A stretch of DNA of 26,536 nt from Thermoplasmata archaeon (GCA_030673205.1 DAOVJP010000001.1:1-26536), one strand, 5' to 3'. Shown: positions 16,170-24,218, counted from the stretch's first letter. A program made the numbers and translations. The notes: a model not told the origin generated them from the letters alone.

Positions 16170-16996
16170 TCACCTCTGAAATCCGGCTCTCTCTTCTCCA
16201 CAAAAGCCGCCATGCCCTCTTTCTGGTCCTTGGTGGCAAAGAGACCGGAGAAGAGCTTCGCCTCATGCTCCAACCCGTTGGCCAGAGTCATGTCCAGGCC
16301 CTCGTCCATCGCCTTTTTGGCGTTCTTCATCGCAACCGGACCCTTTGAAGCTATCTTGGTAGCCATGTCCATGGCGGCCTTGAGAACGGGTTCGTTGTCC
16401 TGCACCGGCTTTCCCTTTTCGTTCCTTATGCGCTCCCCGTTCTCATCCTTCTTGTAGCCCTCCACCACCTGCTGGGTCAAGCCTATGCTCTGGGCGGCTT
16501 TGGCGTTGATGATATCTCCGGTGTATATGAGTTCCTTGGCCTTGCCAGAGCCCACGAGGCGTGTTAGTCGCTGGGTTCCTCCAAAACCTGGGATGACGCC
16601 AAGGCTTACCTCTGGTTGGCCGAACTTAGCCGCCTCCGAGGCTATTCTGATATCACATGCCAGTGCCATCTCCGTTCCTCCTCCCAGGGCAAAGCCGTTG
16701 ACAGCCGCGATAACGGGGATAGGAAGCTGTTCCAGCTTTCTGAGCACACCATGGCCCAAATGGGCAAAGGCCAACGCTCCTTCGGGGTCCAGGTCCATCA
16801 TCTCTTTTATGTCGGCACCGGCCACGAACGCTCTCCCGGCGCCGGTGAGGACCACAGTCCTTATGGCGGGGTCCGAGCCTATGTCGTCGAGCGCCTTGTC
16901 TAGCTCGTTCAACAGCGCGGTGCACAGCACGTTCATGGGGGGGTTGTTGATTGTTATTACGGCGACCCCGTCCTTCTTCTCCATATCTATCATCAT
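16166..16996 (-). CDS. Enoyl-CoA hydratase/crotonase (first copy by coordinate)
   Basis: Crotonase-fold enzyme that hydrates crotonyl-CoA or similar 2-enoyl-CoA to the (S)-3-hydroxyacyl-CoA. Both catalytic glutamates of true hydratases are kept: E109 in GGGTEMALACD and E129 in GQPEVSLG, 20 residues apart as in rat crotonase. The oxyanion-hole segment AFVAGADIKEM is present. A charged insert of about 20 residues (KKDENGERIRNEKGK) lies after the QQVVEG segment and is unusual for the family. The frame is open to a GTG at 17038, but GGAAGGTGAG directly before ATGATG supports a start at 16996 or 16993. That start leaves 16 bases after the hydroxyacyl-CoA dehydrogenase stop, so the two are co-translated. 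Confidence 0.92.
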   Translation of the reverse strand: MMIDMEKKDGVAVITINNPPMNVLCTALLNELDKALDDIGSDPAIRTVVLTGAGRAFVAGADIKEMMDLDPEGALAFAHLGHGVLRKLEQLPIPVIAAVNGFALGGGTEMALACDIRIASEAAKFGQPEVSLGVIPGFGGTQRLTRLVGSGKAKELIYTGDIINAKAAQSIGLTQQVVEGYKKDENGERIRNEKGKPVQDNEPVLKAAMDMATKIASKGPVAMKNAKKAMDEGLDMTLANGLEHEAKLFSGLFATKDQKEGMAAFVEKREPDFRGE

Positions 16997-17012
16997 CTCA
17001 CCTTCCTGCCGT

Positions 17013-17867
17013 TCATCGAGTATATTCAAAGAATCCACGCCCGGTCTTCCTACCCAGGTAGCCCGCGTTCACCATCTTCTTCAATAGAGGGCAGGGCCGA
17101 TATTTGGAATCGGCGAAGCCGCCATACAAGACCTCCATGATGTACAAGCACGTGTCCAGGCCTATGAGGTCTGCCAGTTCCAGAGGGCCCATGGGATGGT
17201 TCATTCCCAGCTTCATCACCCCGTCTATGTCCTCTTTGCTAGCCACACCTTCCATGAGGCAGAACACCGCCTCGTTGATCATGGGCATGAGTATCCTGTT
17301 GGATATGAAGCCGGGGTAGTCGTGGGCCTCTATCGGGATCTTCCCCACCTGCTTTGCCAGCGCCACCACGCTCTCCGCTGTCTCATCGGACGTTCCCAGG
17401 CCCCTTATGACCTCTATCAGTTTCATGATGGGGACGGGGTTGAAGAAGTGCATGCCTATGAACTTGTCTGGCCGGGATGTGGCGGCGGCCATCTCGGTGA
17501 TGGGTATGGTGGACGTGTTGGAGGCGAATATGACATCCGGCCCGCATATCTCGTCCAGTTCCTTGAACACCTTCTTCTTCAATTCGATATTCTCCACCAC
17601 CGCCTCTATGATTATCTCACAGTCTTTCAGGTCTTCCACTTTGGTGGTTCCCTTTATCAGTGCCAGCGCCTGCTTCTTCTCCTCTTCGGTCATCTTTTCT
17701 CTGGCCACGCTCTTGGACAGGAACTTGTCTATCTTCTGCAGTCCGTTGTCCACATAGTTCTGCTCTATGTCCCGCATGATCACTTCGTGACCACTCTTGG
17801 CGGCTACCATGGCTATTCCGTGCCCCATAGTGCCTGCGCCTATGATGCCTATCTTCTTGATCTCCAT
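17013..17867 (-). CDS. 3-hydroxybutyryl-CoA dehydrogenase
   Basis: NAD(P)-dependent enzyme of 284 residues, the typical length of stand-alone bacterial and archaeal 3-hydroxybutyryl-CoA dehydrogenases. It interconverts (S)-3-hydroxyacyl-CoA and 3-ketoacyl-CoA. The N-terminal Rossmann motif GIIGAGTMGHGIA, the catalytic histidine H140 in GMHFFNPVPIMKLIE and the C-terminal-domain signature HPMGPLELADLIGLD are all clear. GGGAGATGA lies upstream of the ATG. It sits between thiolase and enoyl-CoA hydratase, as expected for a beta-oxidation or butyrate-type module. Its product has the opposite stereochemistry to that used by PHA synthase. Confidence 0.94.
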   Translation of the reverse strand: MEIKKIGIIGAGTMGHGIAMVAAKSGHEVIMRDIEQNYVDNGLQKIDKFLSKSVAREKMTEEEKKQALALIKGTTKVEDLKDCEIIIEAVVENIELKKKVFKELDEICGPDVIFASNTSTIPITEMAAATSRPDKFIGMHFFNPVPIMKLIEVIRGLGTSDETAESVVALAKQVGKIPIEAHDYPGFISNRILMPMINEAVFCLMEGVASKEDIDGVMKLGMNHPMGPLELADLIGLDTCLYIMEVLYGGFADSKYRPCPLLKKMVNAGYLGRKTGRGFFEYTR

Positions 17868-17919
17868 TCATCTCATCTCCCATATCTCGCTATTCTGCTA
17901 TCTGTAATTTATATGCAAT

Positions 17920-19098
17920 TTACATCTCCACTATCATAGCCACGGCGTTCCCGCCTCCGAGACACAACGTGGCCAATCCTCTGTGGTCGCCGCGGTCCTT
18001 CATGGCATACATGAGGGTGGTGAGCACCCGGGCGCCTGAGGCGCCTATGGGATGGCCGAGGGCCACTGCTCCGCCGTGGACGTTGAACTTCTCATCGGGT
18101 ATTCCAAACTCCTTCTGGACGGCCACGGATGCGGATGAGAATGCCTCGTTGTGCTCCCAGAGATCTATATCCTCCGTGGTCAAACCGGTCTTTTCCAACA
18201 ACTCCTTTATGGCAGGCACGGGGGCCTCCATGACATCCTCAGGAACGACGCCGGAAGTGTGATATCCAACTATCTTGGCCATGGGCGTTATGCCCTTCTC
18301 CTCCGCCTTCTTCCGGCTCATCACGACCACCGCCGACGCCCCGTCCGATATCTGGGAGGCGTTGCCCGGGGTGATGATCCCATCCTTCTTGAAGGCCGGC
18401 CTGAGACGTGCAAGCCTCTCTATGGTGGTGTCCGGTCTCGGTCCCTCGTCAGTATCGAATACGATGGGGTCGGCCTTTCTCTGGGGCACTTCTACGGGGA
18501 CTATCTCGGCTTTGAACTTGCCTGTGTCTATGGCGGCGCAGGCCTTCTTGTGGCTGTTGAACGAGAATTGGTCCAGCTCTTCTCTGGAGAGGTTGTAGTG
18601 CTCGGCGATGCGTTCGCCGGTGATGCCCATGTGGAAGTTGTTGTATATCTCCCACAACCCATCGTTCACCATGGAATCCACCAATTTCCCGTCACCCAGA
18701 CGGTAGCCGACTCTGGCATCTTGTAACAGATAAGGGCAGCGGGTCATGTTCTCCATGCCACCTGCCACAATTATGTCATGTTCTTCGGTCCTTATGGAAT
18801 TGGCGGCGAACATTATGGTCTTGAGCCCTGACCCACAGACCTTGTTTATGGTCGTCGCTCCGACGTTGTACGGTATCTTGGCGCCGATGGCCGCCTGTCT
18901 TGCCGGGTTCTGTCCCAATCCCGCCTGGACCACCAGACCCATGAGCACCTCTTCCACATCTTCCACGGAGATGTTCGCTCTCTTGATCGCTTCCTGGATC
19001 ACTATGGTGCCTAGCTTTGGCGCCGGAGTGCCTTTCAGAGAGCCGTTGAACTTTCCCATGGCCGTTCTTACCGCTGAAACTATGACTGCCTCTTCCAT
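17920..19098 (-). CDS. Acetyl-CoA C-acetyltransferase (thiolase)
   Basis: Thiolase of 392 residues that condenses two acetyl-CoA to acetoacetyl-CoA or splits 3-ketoacyl-CoA. The catalytic set is C88 in NKVCGSG, H349 in ALGHPIGASG and C379 in LCLGGG, plus the HNEAF motif, matching the biosynthetic PhaA/AtoB type. The terminal motif reads CLGGGNAVA where CxGGGxGxA is more common. The frame is open to 19149, but ATG at 19098 with GGAGAG upstream fits the family N-terminus (MEEAVIVSAVRTAMGKF). It is the shared enzyme of the PHA and beta-oxidation halves of the block and seems to have its own promoter upstream. Confidence 0.94.
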   Translation of the reverse strand: MEEAVIVSAVRTAMGKFNGSLKGTPAPKLGTIVIQEAIKRANISVEDVEEVLMGLVVQAGLGQNPARQAAIGAKIPYNVGATTINKVCGSGLKTIMFAANSIRTEEHDIIVAGGMENMTRCPYLLQDARVGYRLGDGKLVDSMVNDGLWEIYNNFHMGITGERIAEHYNLSREELDQFSFNSHKKACAAIDTGKFKAEIVPVEVPQRKADPIVFDTDEGPRPDTTIERLARLRPAFKKDGIITPGNASQISDGASAVVVMSRKKAEEKGITPMAKIVGYHTSGVVPEDVMEAPVPAIKELLEKTGLTTEDIDLWEHNEAFSSASVAVQKEFGIPDEKFNVHGGAVALGHPIGASGARVLTTLMYAMKDRGDHRGLATLCLGGGNAVAMIVEM

Positions 19099-19168
19099 CT
19101 GAATCTCTCCATCGATGTCGTGCCTGGTATTCACAATTGCTTGCGACAAAAGGTTACCATGCCTCTTC

Positions 19169-19189
19169 GCCTCTCCTGATCTGAGAGGC
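19169..19189. promoter_or_regulatory. Hairpin in the thiolase leader
   Basis: A perfect 7-bp inverted repeat (GCCTCTC/GAGAGGC, 7-nt loop) lies between the predicted thiolase promoter and its start codon. It could be an RNA leader structure, a protein-binding site or a terminator for the upstream hydratase gene; no T-tract follows on either strand. Confidence 0.4.
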
Positions 19190-19221
19190 TGTCCTACACA
19201 TGTCAGGGCTATATGCGCTCG

Positions 19222-19230
19222 GGTTTAAGT
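19222..19230 (-). promoter_or_regulatory. TATA-like box upstream of thiolase
   Basis: On the minus strand, ACTTAAACC within an A-rich stretch (AAAATACTTAAACC) resembles an archaeal TATA box. It lies about 125 bases before the thiolase ATG in the widest gap (234 bp) of the ten-gene block, suggesting an internal promoter. Confidence 0.45.
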
Positions 19231-19332
19231 ATTTTGTACCCCCCCCCTCCGCCCATGTTCATTCCTCTGAGCTCGCTCTCCCATGTTATAGCGGATCGCC
19301 TAAGCTATACCCTAAAACGACTCCAAGAGACC

Positions 19333-20121
19333 TCATCTATCCTCGAACTTGGGATGCCTTCCCTCAAGGAACGCTCTCATCCCCTCTTTCTGGTCGTAGG
19401 TGTCGAAGAGCTCTGTCCACCTCTCCACCTCGAACGCTAACCCGTCCTCTATGAAGCTCTCGTGGAGCTGGTTGATCGCTCTCTTCGCGTTGAAGAGGGC
19501 GTGCTTTCCTTTGCTGGCCATAGTCTCCGCCAGGGCCATGACCACATCCTCCAGGTTCTCCCTCGGCACCACGTGATTGACCAGACCGATCTCCATTGCC
19601 TCGTGGGCGTCTATTCGTTTGCCGGTGTATATCATCTCTTTGGCTTTCGCGATCCCCACTATCCTAGAGAGGCGCTGGGTCCCCCCCCATCCAGGAATGA
19701 CGCCGATGTCTATCTCCGGCTGGGAGAACACAGAGCCCTCCGCTGCTATTCGGATGTCGCAGGCGCATGCAAATTCCACCCCGCCTCCCAACGTGTATCC
19801 GTGGATGCCGATGATGACCGGCTGGGGCATGGTCTCCAGCTTCCGGGCTATCCGATGGCCCATCTGGGCGAACCTCTTTCCCCCCTCGCGGTCCTTCGCA
19901 CTCATCTGTTTGATGTCGGCACCAGCGGTGAAGGCCTTCTTGCACGCGCTTAGGAGGACGAGCACTTTGACGTTCTCGTTCCGGCCTATCTCGTCGAGGA
20001 TGCTAGCGAACTCGTCCAGGGTCTCTTCGTTGAACACGTTCAGGAACTTGGGCCTGTTCAGTGTTATGGTGCCTATCCCATTTTTGATATCGACCTTCAG
20101 ATTCGTGGGCTCTTTTTCCAT
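19333..20121 (-). CDS. Enoyl-CoA hydratase/crotonase (second copy by coordinate)
   Basis: Crotonase-family protein of 262 residues, the standard hydratase length. Both catalytic glutamates are present: E116 in GGGVEFACACD and E136 in SQPEIDIG. The AFTAGADIKQM oxyanion segment and the GVIPGWGGTQRLSRIVG signature are intact. It follows phaC by 36 bases and is a divergent paralogue of the hydratase at 16166-16996, lacking that copy's charged insert. Being a crotonase it should make the (S)-isomer, so it is not the (R)-specific PhaJ hydratase, which belongs to the hotdog fold. It may act in polymer-derived crotonyl-CoA turnover or on a different chain length. Confidence 0.9.
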   Translation of the reverse strand: MEKEPTNLKVDIKNGIGTITLNRPKFLNVFNEETLDEFASILDEIGRNENVKVLVLLSACKKAFTAGADIKQMSAKDREGGKRFAQMGHRIARKLETMPQPVIIGIHGYTLGGGVEFACACDIRIAAEGSVFSQPEIDIGVIPGWGGTQRLSRIVGIAKAKEMIYTGKRIDAHEAMEIGLVNHVVPRENLEDVVMALAETMASKGKHALFNAKRAINQLHESFIEDGLAFEVERWTELFDTYDQKEGMRAFLEGRHPKFEDR

Positions 20122-20157
20122 GAGATTCCCTTCCGATAAAAGACGTGGGCTGTTAAA

Positions 20158-21309
20158 TCATTTTCCACTTTTCTTCGTGGAAGACTTTTTGGAGACGCCT
20201 TTCTGTTTCGGCGGCTTTGCCTCTTCTCCCTTCACGCTTGACCTCTCTCTCAGCCATTCGGACACTTGGGGCCACATCTTGGCATGGGCGGCCGAACTCA
20301 CTGAGAGACCTATATGGCCAGTCTTGAAGAGCATCAGCTTTTTGTCCTTGCTAGGTATCAGGTCGGTGAAGGACATGCTCGACTCGGGGGGTACCAGATT
20401 GTCGTATTGTGCGACGATGTTCAATACTGGCATCGTCAGTTTGTTCAGATACACCCTCTTTCCGTCGAGTTCAAGCTGCGACTTCACTAGGAGGTTCTGT
20501 TGATAGCACTTCTTCATGAACTCCCTGTACGCCTCTCCTGCCAGAGGTATCCCATCATTTATCCACTTCTCCATCCTGAAGAACATCCTCACGAACTCCT
20601 CGTTGTCCGCCTTGCCTGTGAACATCACGTACTTGGAGTAGAGGTTGTTGACCGGGTTGAGAAGGAGGAAGCCGAAGTTCAGGAACTCCCCTGGCACGTT
20701 GCCCACCGTGTCCACCAGCTTATCGGTGTCGAAGTATTCTGGCCCGGCCCAGAGGCGAAGGAGACCCTGGTCCGCCTCGAAGTCCAGTGGCGTCACCATC
20801 AATACTAGGTTCCTCACCTTTTCAGGGTGGAGTGCCGTGAACATGGTGGAGAGGGTGCCGCCCATGCAATACCCCAATATGGAGATGGAGTCCAGGTGGT
20901 GCCGGGTTCTGATGAAGTCTACCACATCGTTGATGTACCAGTTTACGTAGTCGTCAAGGGTGAAGTATTTGTCCCCCTCAGTGGGCGTGCCCCAGTCTAT
21001 CAGATAGACATCAAATCCCTCGTTCAACAGCCTCCGGATGACGCTCCTGTCCGGTTGTAGGTCAAGGATGTAAGGCTTGTTCACGAGGGCGTAGACGATC
21101 AGGAGCGGTACCTTGTGCTGCTCCTCGGTGATCGGGAGGTAGTGAAGCAGTCTCATCTTCCCGTCCTCGAATACCACATTCGAGGGGGTGGTCCCCACCT
21201 CCACGTCCGGGGGGTTCAACAAGAGTTTGAGCGCCTGTTCTCTCTTGCGCCACATCTCTTGCGTCTCCTCGAACTTGACCTTGAGATCCTCTCTATCGTC
21301 GGATACCAT
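20158..21309 (-). CDS. phaC: Class III poly(3-hydroxyalkanoate) synthase, catalytic subunit
   Basis: Alpha/beta-hydrolase-fold polymerase of 383 residues that joins (R)-3-hydroxyacyl-CoA units into polyester on granules. The lipase-like box is GYCMGG with nucleophile C148; the general-base aspartate is D303 in AQYDNLVPP and the histidine is H332 in KTGHIGLS. The size and the short N-terminus before the hydrolase domain fit class III (PhaC plus PhaE) rather than the roughly 590-residue class I enzymes. The PhaC box has Cys, not Ser. The last 25 residues are Lys-rich, a feature not typical of bacterial PhaC. GGTGATAGGAA precedes the ATG, 34 bases after the PhaE-like gene. Confidence 0.94.
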   Translation of the reverse strand: MVSDDREDLKVKFEETQEMWRKREQALKLLLNPPDVEVGTTPSNVVFEDGKMRLLHYLPITEEQHKVPLLIVYALVNKPYILDLQPDRSVIRRLLNEGFDVYLIDWGTPTEGDKYFTLDDYVNWYINDVVDFIRTRHHLDSISILGYCMGGTLSTMFTALHPEKVRNLVLMVTPLDFEADQGLLRLWAGPEYFDTDKLVDTVGNVPGEFLNFGFLLLNPVNNLYSKYVMFTGKADNEEFVRMFFRMEKWINDGIPLAGEAYREFMKKCYQQNLLVKSQLELDGKRVYLNKLTMPVLNIVAQYDNLVPPESSMSFTDLIPSKDKKLMLFKTGHIGLSVSSAAHAKMWPQVSEWLRERSSVKGEEAKPPKQKGVSKKSSTKKSGK

Positions 21310-21343
21310 TTCCTATCACCTGGCGTCCATGGGTGGCAACCGG

Positions 21344-22168
21344 TCAGCCCTTCACCTCTCTATTGTCCTTGGAGGAGTTGACGGTCCGTGCCACCTCGCT
21401 GATCTTCCGGTCCAGCTCGTGGAGCTTCCGATATATCTCGTCTATGTGGTCCTTCGTGGGAAGGCCTACCGCGCTCAGGTATTGCTTCATGGACTGTTGG
21501 CTCTCCTGGAGCATCTCCAGGTTCCGAGTAAGGACATCACCGTTCATCTCCGCGAAGCCTGGACGCCCTATCGCGTCCATGATCATCTTCGAGCATTCCT
21601 CGGTCCAGAGGTCGTTCAGCTCCTTCCACTTGACGGCATAATCCTTATCTCCCCCATCGGAGGCGAGGATGCTCTGTGATCTCTCCCACATCTCCCGCCA
21701 GAACTGGCTCAGATCTTCCAGATGGGCCGCATCCTTCACGGAGAACGCGTCCATCCACAGTTCGTAGAGGTCCTTCTGTCTCTTTATCCTCTCGTTCATC
21801 AGCCCTGTCAACTGCTCTCCCATCTTCGTGGAGTCCTCCGACCAGAGTTGGTAGAGCTCTTTGTAGGGGATGTCCTTCTTGCCAAAGAGGTCGACGAACT
21901 TCTGCCCCATCCTGTCCGAGTATTCGCCCCAGAGCTTCTGCATCTCTTCGAACCCGGGTTTGTCCTCGGTTGACACTTCGCCGAGCTTCTCACTCATCAA
22001 CTGGGCGTATTCTGACCATAGGCCGTACAGATCTTCGTATCTCTTTGCGCCTTCTTTTGTGAGCTCTGGAATCCTGTCGGTGAGGTCTTTCGATAGATCG
22101 AGCCAAGCCTCATAGAACTTCTCGTAGTCCTTGTCGTTCTGCTCCTTTTTGCCTTCGTCTTTTGCCAT
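21344..22168 (-). CDS. phaE: PhaE-like PHA synthase subunit with 29-residue helical repeats
   Basis: Charged, mostly helical soluble protein of 274 residues. The C-terminus, LPTKDHIDEIYRKLHELDRK, matches the conserved end of class III synthase subunit PhaE, which activates PhaC. The rest is a tandem repeat: W22, W51, W80, W109 and W138 are each exactly 29 residues apart in the pattern Y-x-x-[LFM]-x-x-x-W-x-[DE], followed further on by a Met or Leu. Less regular copies occur around W157/W161 and W188. Haloarchaeal PhaE is much shorter (about 180 residues). AGGTGGT precedes the ATG, and phaC follows 34 bases downstream. PhaE identity rests on the C-terminal motif and gene position. Confidence 0.75.
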   Translation of the reverse strand: MAKDEGKKEQNDKDYEKFYEAWLDLSKDLTDRIPELTKEGAKRYEDLYGLWSEYAQLMSEKLGEVSTEDKPGFEEMQKLWGEYSDRMGQKFVDLFGKKDIPYKELYQLWSEDSTKMGEQLTGLMNERIKRQKDLYELWMDAFSVKDAAHLEDLSQFWREMWERSQSILASDGGDKDYAVKWKELNDLWTEECSKMIMDAIGRPGFAEMNGDVLTRNLEMLQESQQSMKQYLSAVGLPTKDHIDEIYRKLHELDRKISEVARTVNSSKDNREVKG

Positions 22169-22207
22169 CTAGACCACCTGGACATGATGGGTAAGGAGAA
22201 GGGGAAA

Positions 22208-23158
22208 TTAGTCTTTTTGCTCGTCCAACTTCTTTTCCAGGTCCGCGACCTTCTTATTCAGGTCTGCGACCTCATCTCGTACCTTCTGAGGGCCAAAGAA
22301 GGGGAACATCGTCCAGCCCTTCTGGAAACCCGCCATTCTCTCGAAGTACATCTTATAGAGGCCCTCGTAGTCGGTGCCGGAGGCCTGCATGGTGTTGGTC
22401 AAACGTGCACCCATCTTCTCGGTCTCTTTGAGCCAGGTGCCATAGACGTTCTCGTAATCGTTCTTTCGCCCGTCGAAGAACTCCATCATGCTGTCTCCGA
22501 ACCTGTCGGACATGGTGTTCCACATGGCATTTATCTCGTTGGTATGGACCTCGTTCTCCGTGACCATGGTGTCCGTGATCTTGGTCATCTTGTCGGTAAG
22601 GTCATTCCACAGCTCGACCACCTTCTCGTTCTCGTTGGGGAGGGATACGAGCCTCGCGAACTGTGTGTTTATCGTGTTCGAGAAGTCGAACCAAGAGGTG
22701 TAGATGTCCTGCAAGGTGTTCTTTTCCGTCCCCTCCATCATCGGGGTGTTCTTCATGCTGTTCATCACGAAGTCCTGGTACATATCGGTCAGTGCTCTGA
22801 TGTTGGTCGTGTTCCTCTCAACGATGTTCTCCAGGCGAACCCCTATCTTGTTGGAGTAGTTCTTCCACACGTTGAACATCTCCGTGTATCCCTTTTCCTC
22901 CGCCTCCTCGTTCATGGGGGGTTTCAGCCTCATCGTCATGCTCTTGGAGAAGTCTTTCCAACCGTTGTACATCTTCTCGTATTCGTTCCTGCTATCTTTC
23001 AGGACGCCTGTGATCTGGCTCTCCATCCGCTTCGAATAGTCGATCCACGGGTCGAAGACGGTGGGGGTGTTTGGCATCTCTGGTCTCTCCGGCCTCTTTG
23101 CCCCGGGGGTTTTGATCGGGTCCTGCGTTCTCCTTTTTGGTGTTCCTGTCTTTTTCAT
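22208..23158 (-). CDS. Second 29-residue-repeat protein, PhaE/phasin-like
   Basis: Protein of 316 residues with a basic, Pro-rich N-terminus (1-33) and then nine copies of an aromatic-centred helical repeat. The key aromatics are W38, W67, W98, Y127, W156, W184, W213, W242 and Y271, spaced 28-31 residues and mostly exactly 29. Repeats follow YExxYxxWxxxSxxM (for example YEKMYNGWKDFSKSM, YENVYGTWLKETEKM). It ends in a short hydrophobic patch (WTMFPFFGP) and a heptad coiled coil (VRDEVADLNKKVADLEKKL), the same layout as the neighbouring PhaE-like protein, of which it is a diverged paralogue. It is probably a synthase partner or granule-surface protein. GAGGAGAGGA precedes the ATG. Confidence 0.65.
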   Translation of the reverse strand: MKKTGTPKRRTQDPIKTPGAKRPERPEMPNTPTVFDPWIDYSKRMESQITGVLKDSRNEYEKMYNGWKDFSKSMTMRLKPPMNEEAEEKGYTEMFNVWKNYSNKIGVRLENIVERNTTNIRALTDMYQDFVMNSMKNTPMMEGTEKNTLQDIYTSWFDFSNTINTQFARLVSLPNENEKVVELWNDLTDKMTKITDTMVTENEVHTNEINAMWNTMSDRFGDSMMEFFDGRKNDYENVYGTWLKETEKMGARLTNTMQASGTDYEGLYKMYFERMAGFQKGWTMFPFFGPQKVRDEVADLNKKVADLEKKLDEQKD

Positions 23159-23208
23159 GTTTTTCCTCTCCTCATTTTATTCTATCATAAGCTATCTATT
23201 GAGCTTGA

Positions 23209-24027
23209 TCAGATGTACATGCCTCCGTTTATGTTCAATACGTGGCCGGTGATGTAGGATGCGTCATCGGATGTTAGGAACGCCACCGCCTTCCCTATCT
23301 CCTCCGGCATCCCGAACCGTCTCAAGGGTATCTGGGCCAGTATCTTCTCCTTGACCTTGTCAGGTATCCCGCTGACCATATCGGTCTCTATGAAACCGGG
23401 GGCGATGGCATTGACCGTGATCTTGTTCCTCGCCAGCTCCTTCGCTAGGGATTTCGTCATACCTATGACACCCGCCTTGGAGGCCGCATAGTTCGCCTGC
23501 CCTATGTTTCCCATCTGGCCCACGATGGAGGTGATGTTTATGATTCTCCCGTGCTCGGATTCCATCAGATGGTCAAGGAACGTGCTCGTGCAATTGAAGA
23601 CGCCGTTCAGGTTGACCTGGATGACCTTGTTCCAGCTCTCTTGATCCATCTTCTTGAACAGCATGTCCACGTTGATGCCAGCGTTGTTGACCAGTATGTC
23701 TATCTTTCCGAAGTATTTCTCGACGACCGCGCGCATCTCCTCCACTTCACCAATGTGGCTTATATCCGCACGGTATGTCCAGGTGTCCGCGCCGATGGCC
23801 TCGGCGCCCATGGCCACCATCTCTGCCTTCTCCTCGCTCGAGCGGTAGTTCACCGCGACATCGGCCCCCGCCTCCGCCAGTGCTTCCACGATCGCCCTCC
23901 CAATACCCCTGGACGCCCCAGTCACCAGTGCTTTCCTGCCAGTCAGCCTCTGGCTGGAGGCCCGGGTACCCGGGTTCACAGCCGGGTCCCGTGCTTTTAT
24001 ACCCTTCACAGACTCCTCTATGCTCAT
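23209..24027 (-). CDS. phaB: Acetoacetyl-CoA reductase / 3-oxoacyl reductase (PhaB/FabG type)
   Basis: Short-chain dehydrogenase/reductase of 272 residues. It carries the cofactor motif TGASRGIG, the NNAG motif, the catalytic Ser with YAASK (Tyr and Lys) and the C-terminal GHVLNINGGMYI. FabG and PhaB cannot be told apart by these motifs, but its position as first gene before two PhaE-like genes and phaC favours NADPH-dependent reduction of acetoacetyl-CoA to (R)-3-hydroxybutyryl-CoA. About 26 residues precede the Rossmann fold, longer than usual (about 5 residues). GGGGAGAG upstream supports this ATG. It starts the PHA operon and is divergent from the HTH-PAS gene. Confidence 0.85.
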   Translation of the reverse strand: MSIEESVKGIKARDPAVNPGTRASSQRLTGRKALVTGASRGIGRAIVEALAEAGADVAVNYRSSEEKAEMVAMGAEAIGADTWTYRADISHIGEVEEMRAVVEKYFGKIDILVNNAGINVDMLFKKMDQESWNKVIQVNLNGVFNCTSTFLDHLMESEHGRIINITSIVGQMGNIGQANYAASKAGVIGMTKSLAKELARNKITVNAIAPGFIETDMVSGIPDKVKEKILAQIPLRRFGMPEEIGKAVAFLTSDDASYITGHVLNINGGMYI

Positions 24028-24122
24028 GTTCTCTCTCCCCTACGTTTGACTCGCTCACGGCGATCACGTTCATATGTCGTTGTTCGATCATCGTGGACGA
24101 TAGTTACAGACAGAAATCCCTC

Positions 24123-24131
24123 TAATATATG
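24123..24131 (-). promoter_or_regulatory. TATA-like box for the PHA operon
   Basis: On the minus strand, CATATATTA about 100 bases before the phaB-type ATG resembles an archaeal TATA box and would give a leader of about 70 nt. A short inverted repeat, ATCGT-GG-ACGAT (24090-24101), lies near the expected transcription start and could be an operator. Confidence 0.5.
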
Positions 24132-24208
24132 CTTTCTTCAAACTATGTTAAAGAATGAGTGTGTATACTGTACATTTTACTTACAAATCACCTACAATTT
24201 GAGAAACT

Positions 24209-24218
24209 CTTATATATC
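24209..24218 (+). promoter_or_regulatory. TATA-like box for the HTH-PAS gene
   Basis: CTTATATATC about 60 bases before the chosen ATG is a good archaeal TATA candidate. The predicted leader contains GGAGG (24261-24265). Confidence 0.55.

Noticed and set aside
19577..20503. Plus-strand frame of 308 residues spanning the second hydratase and phaC
   Set aside because: It is antisense to two well-supported genes and crosses their boundary.
20158..21309. PhaC as a generic alpha/beta hydrolase or lipase
   Set aside because: The nucleophile is Cys in GYCMGG, and the gene is next to a PhaE-like gene and a reductase, which is specific to PHA synthase.
22184..23257. Plus-strand frame of 357 residues opposite the repeat proteins
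   Set aside because: It is the mirror of the strongly repetitive, biased minus-strand genes; no domain or ribosome site supports it.
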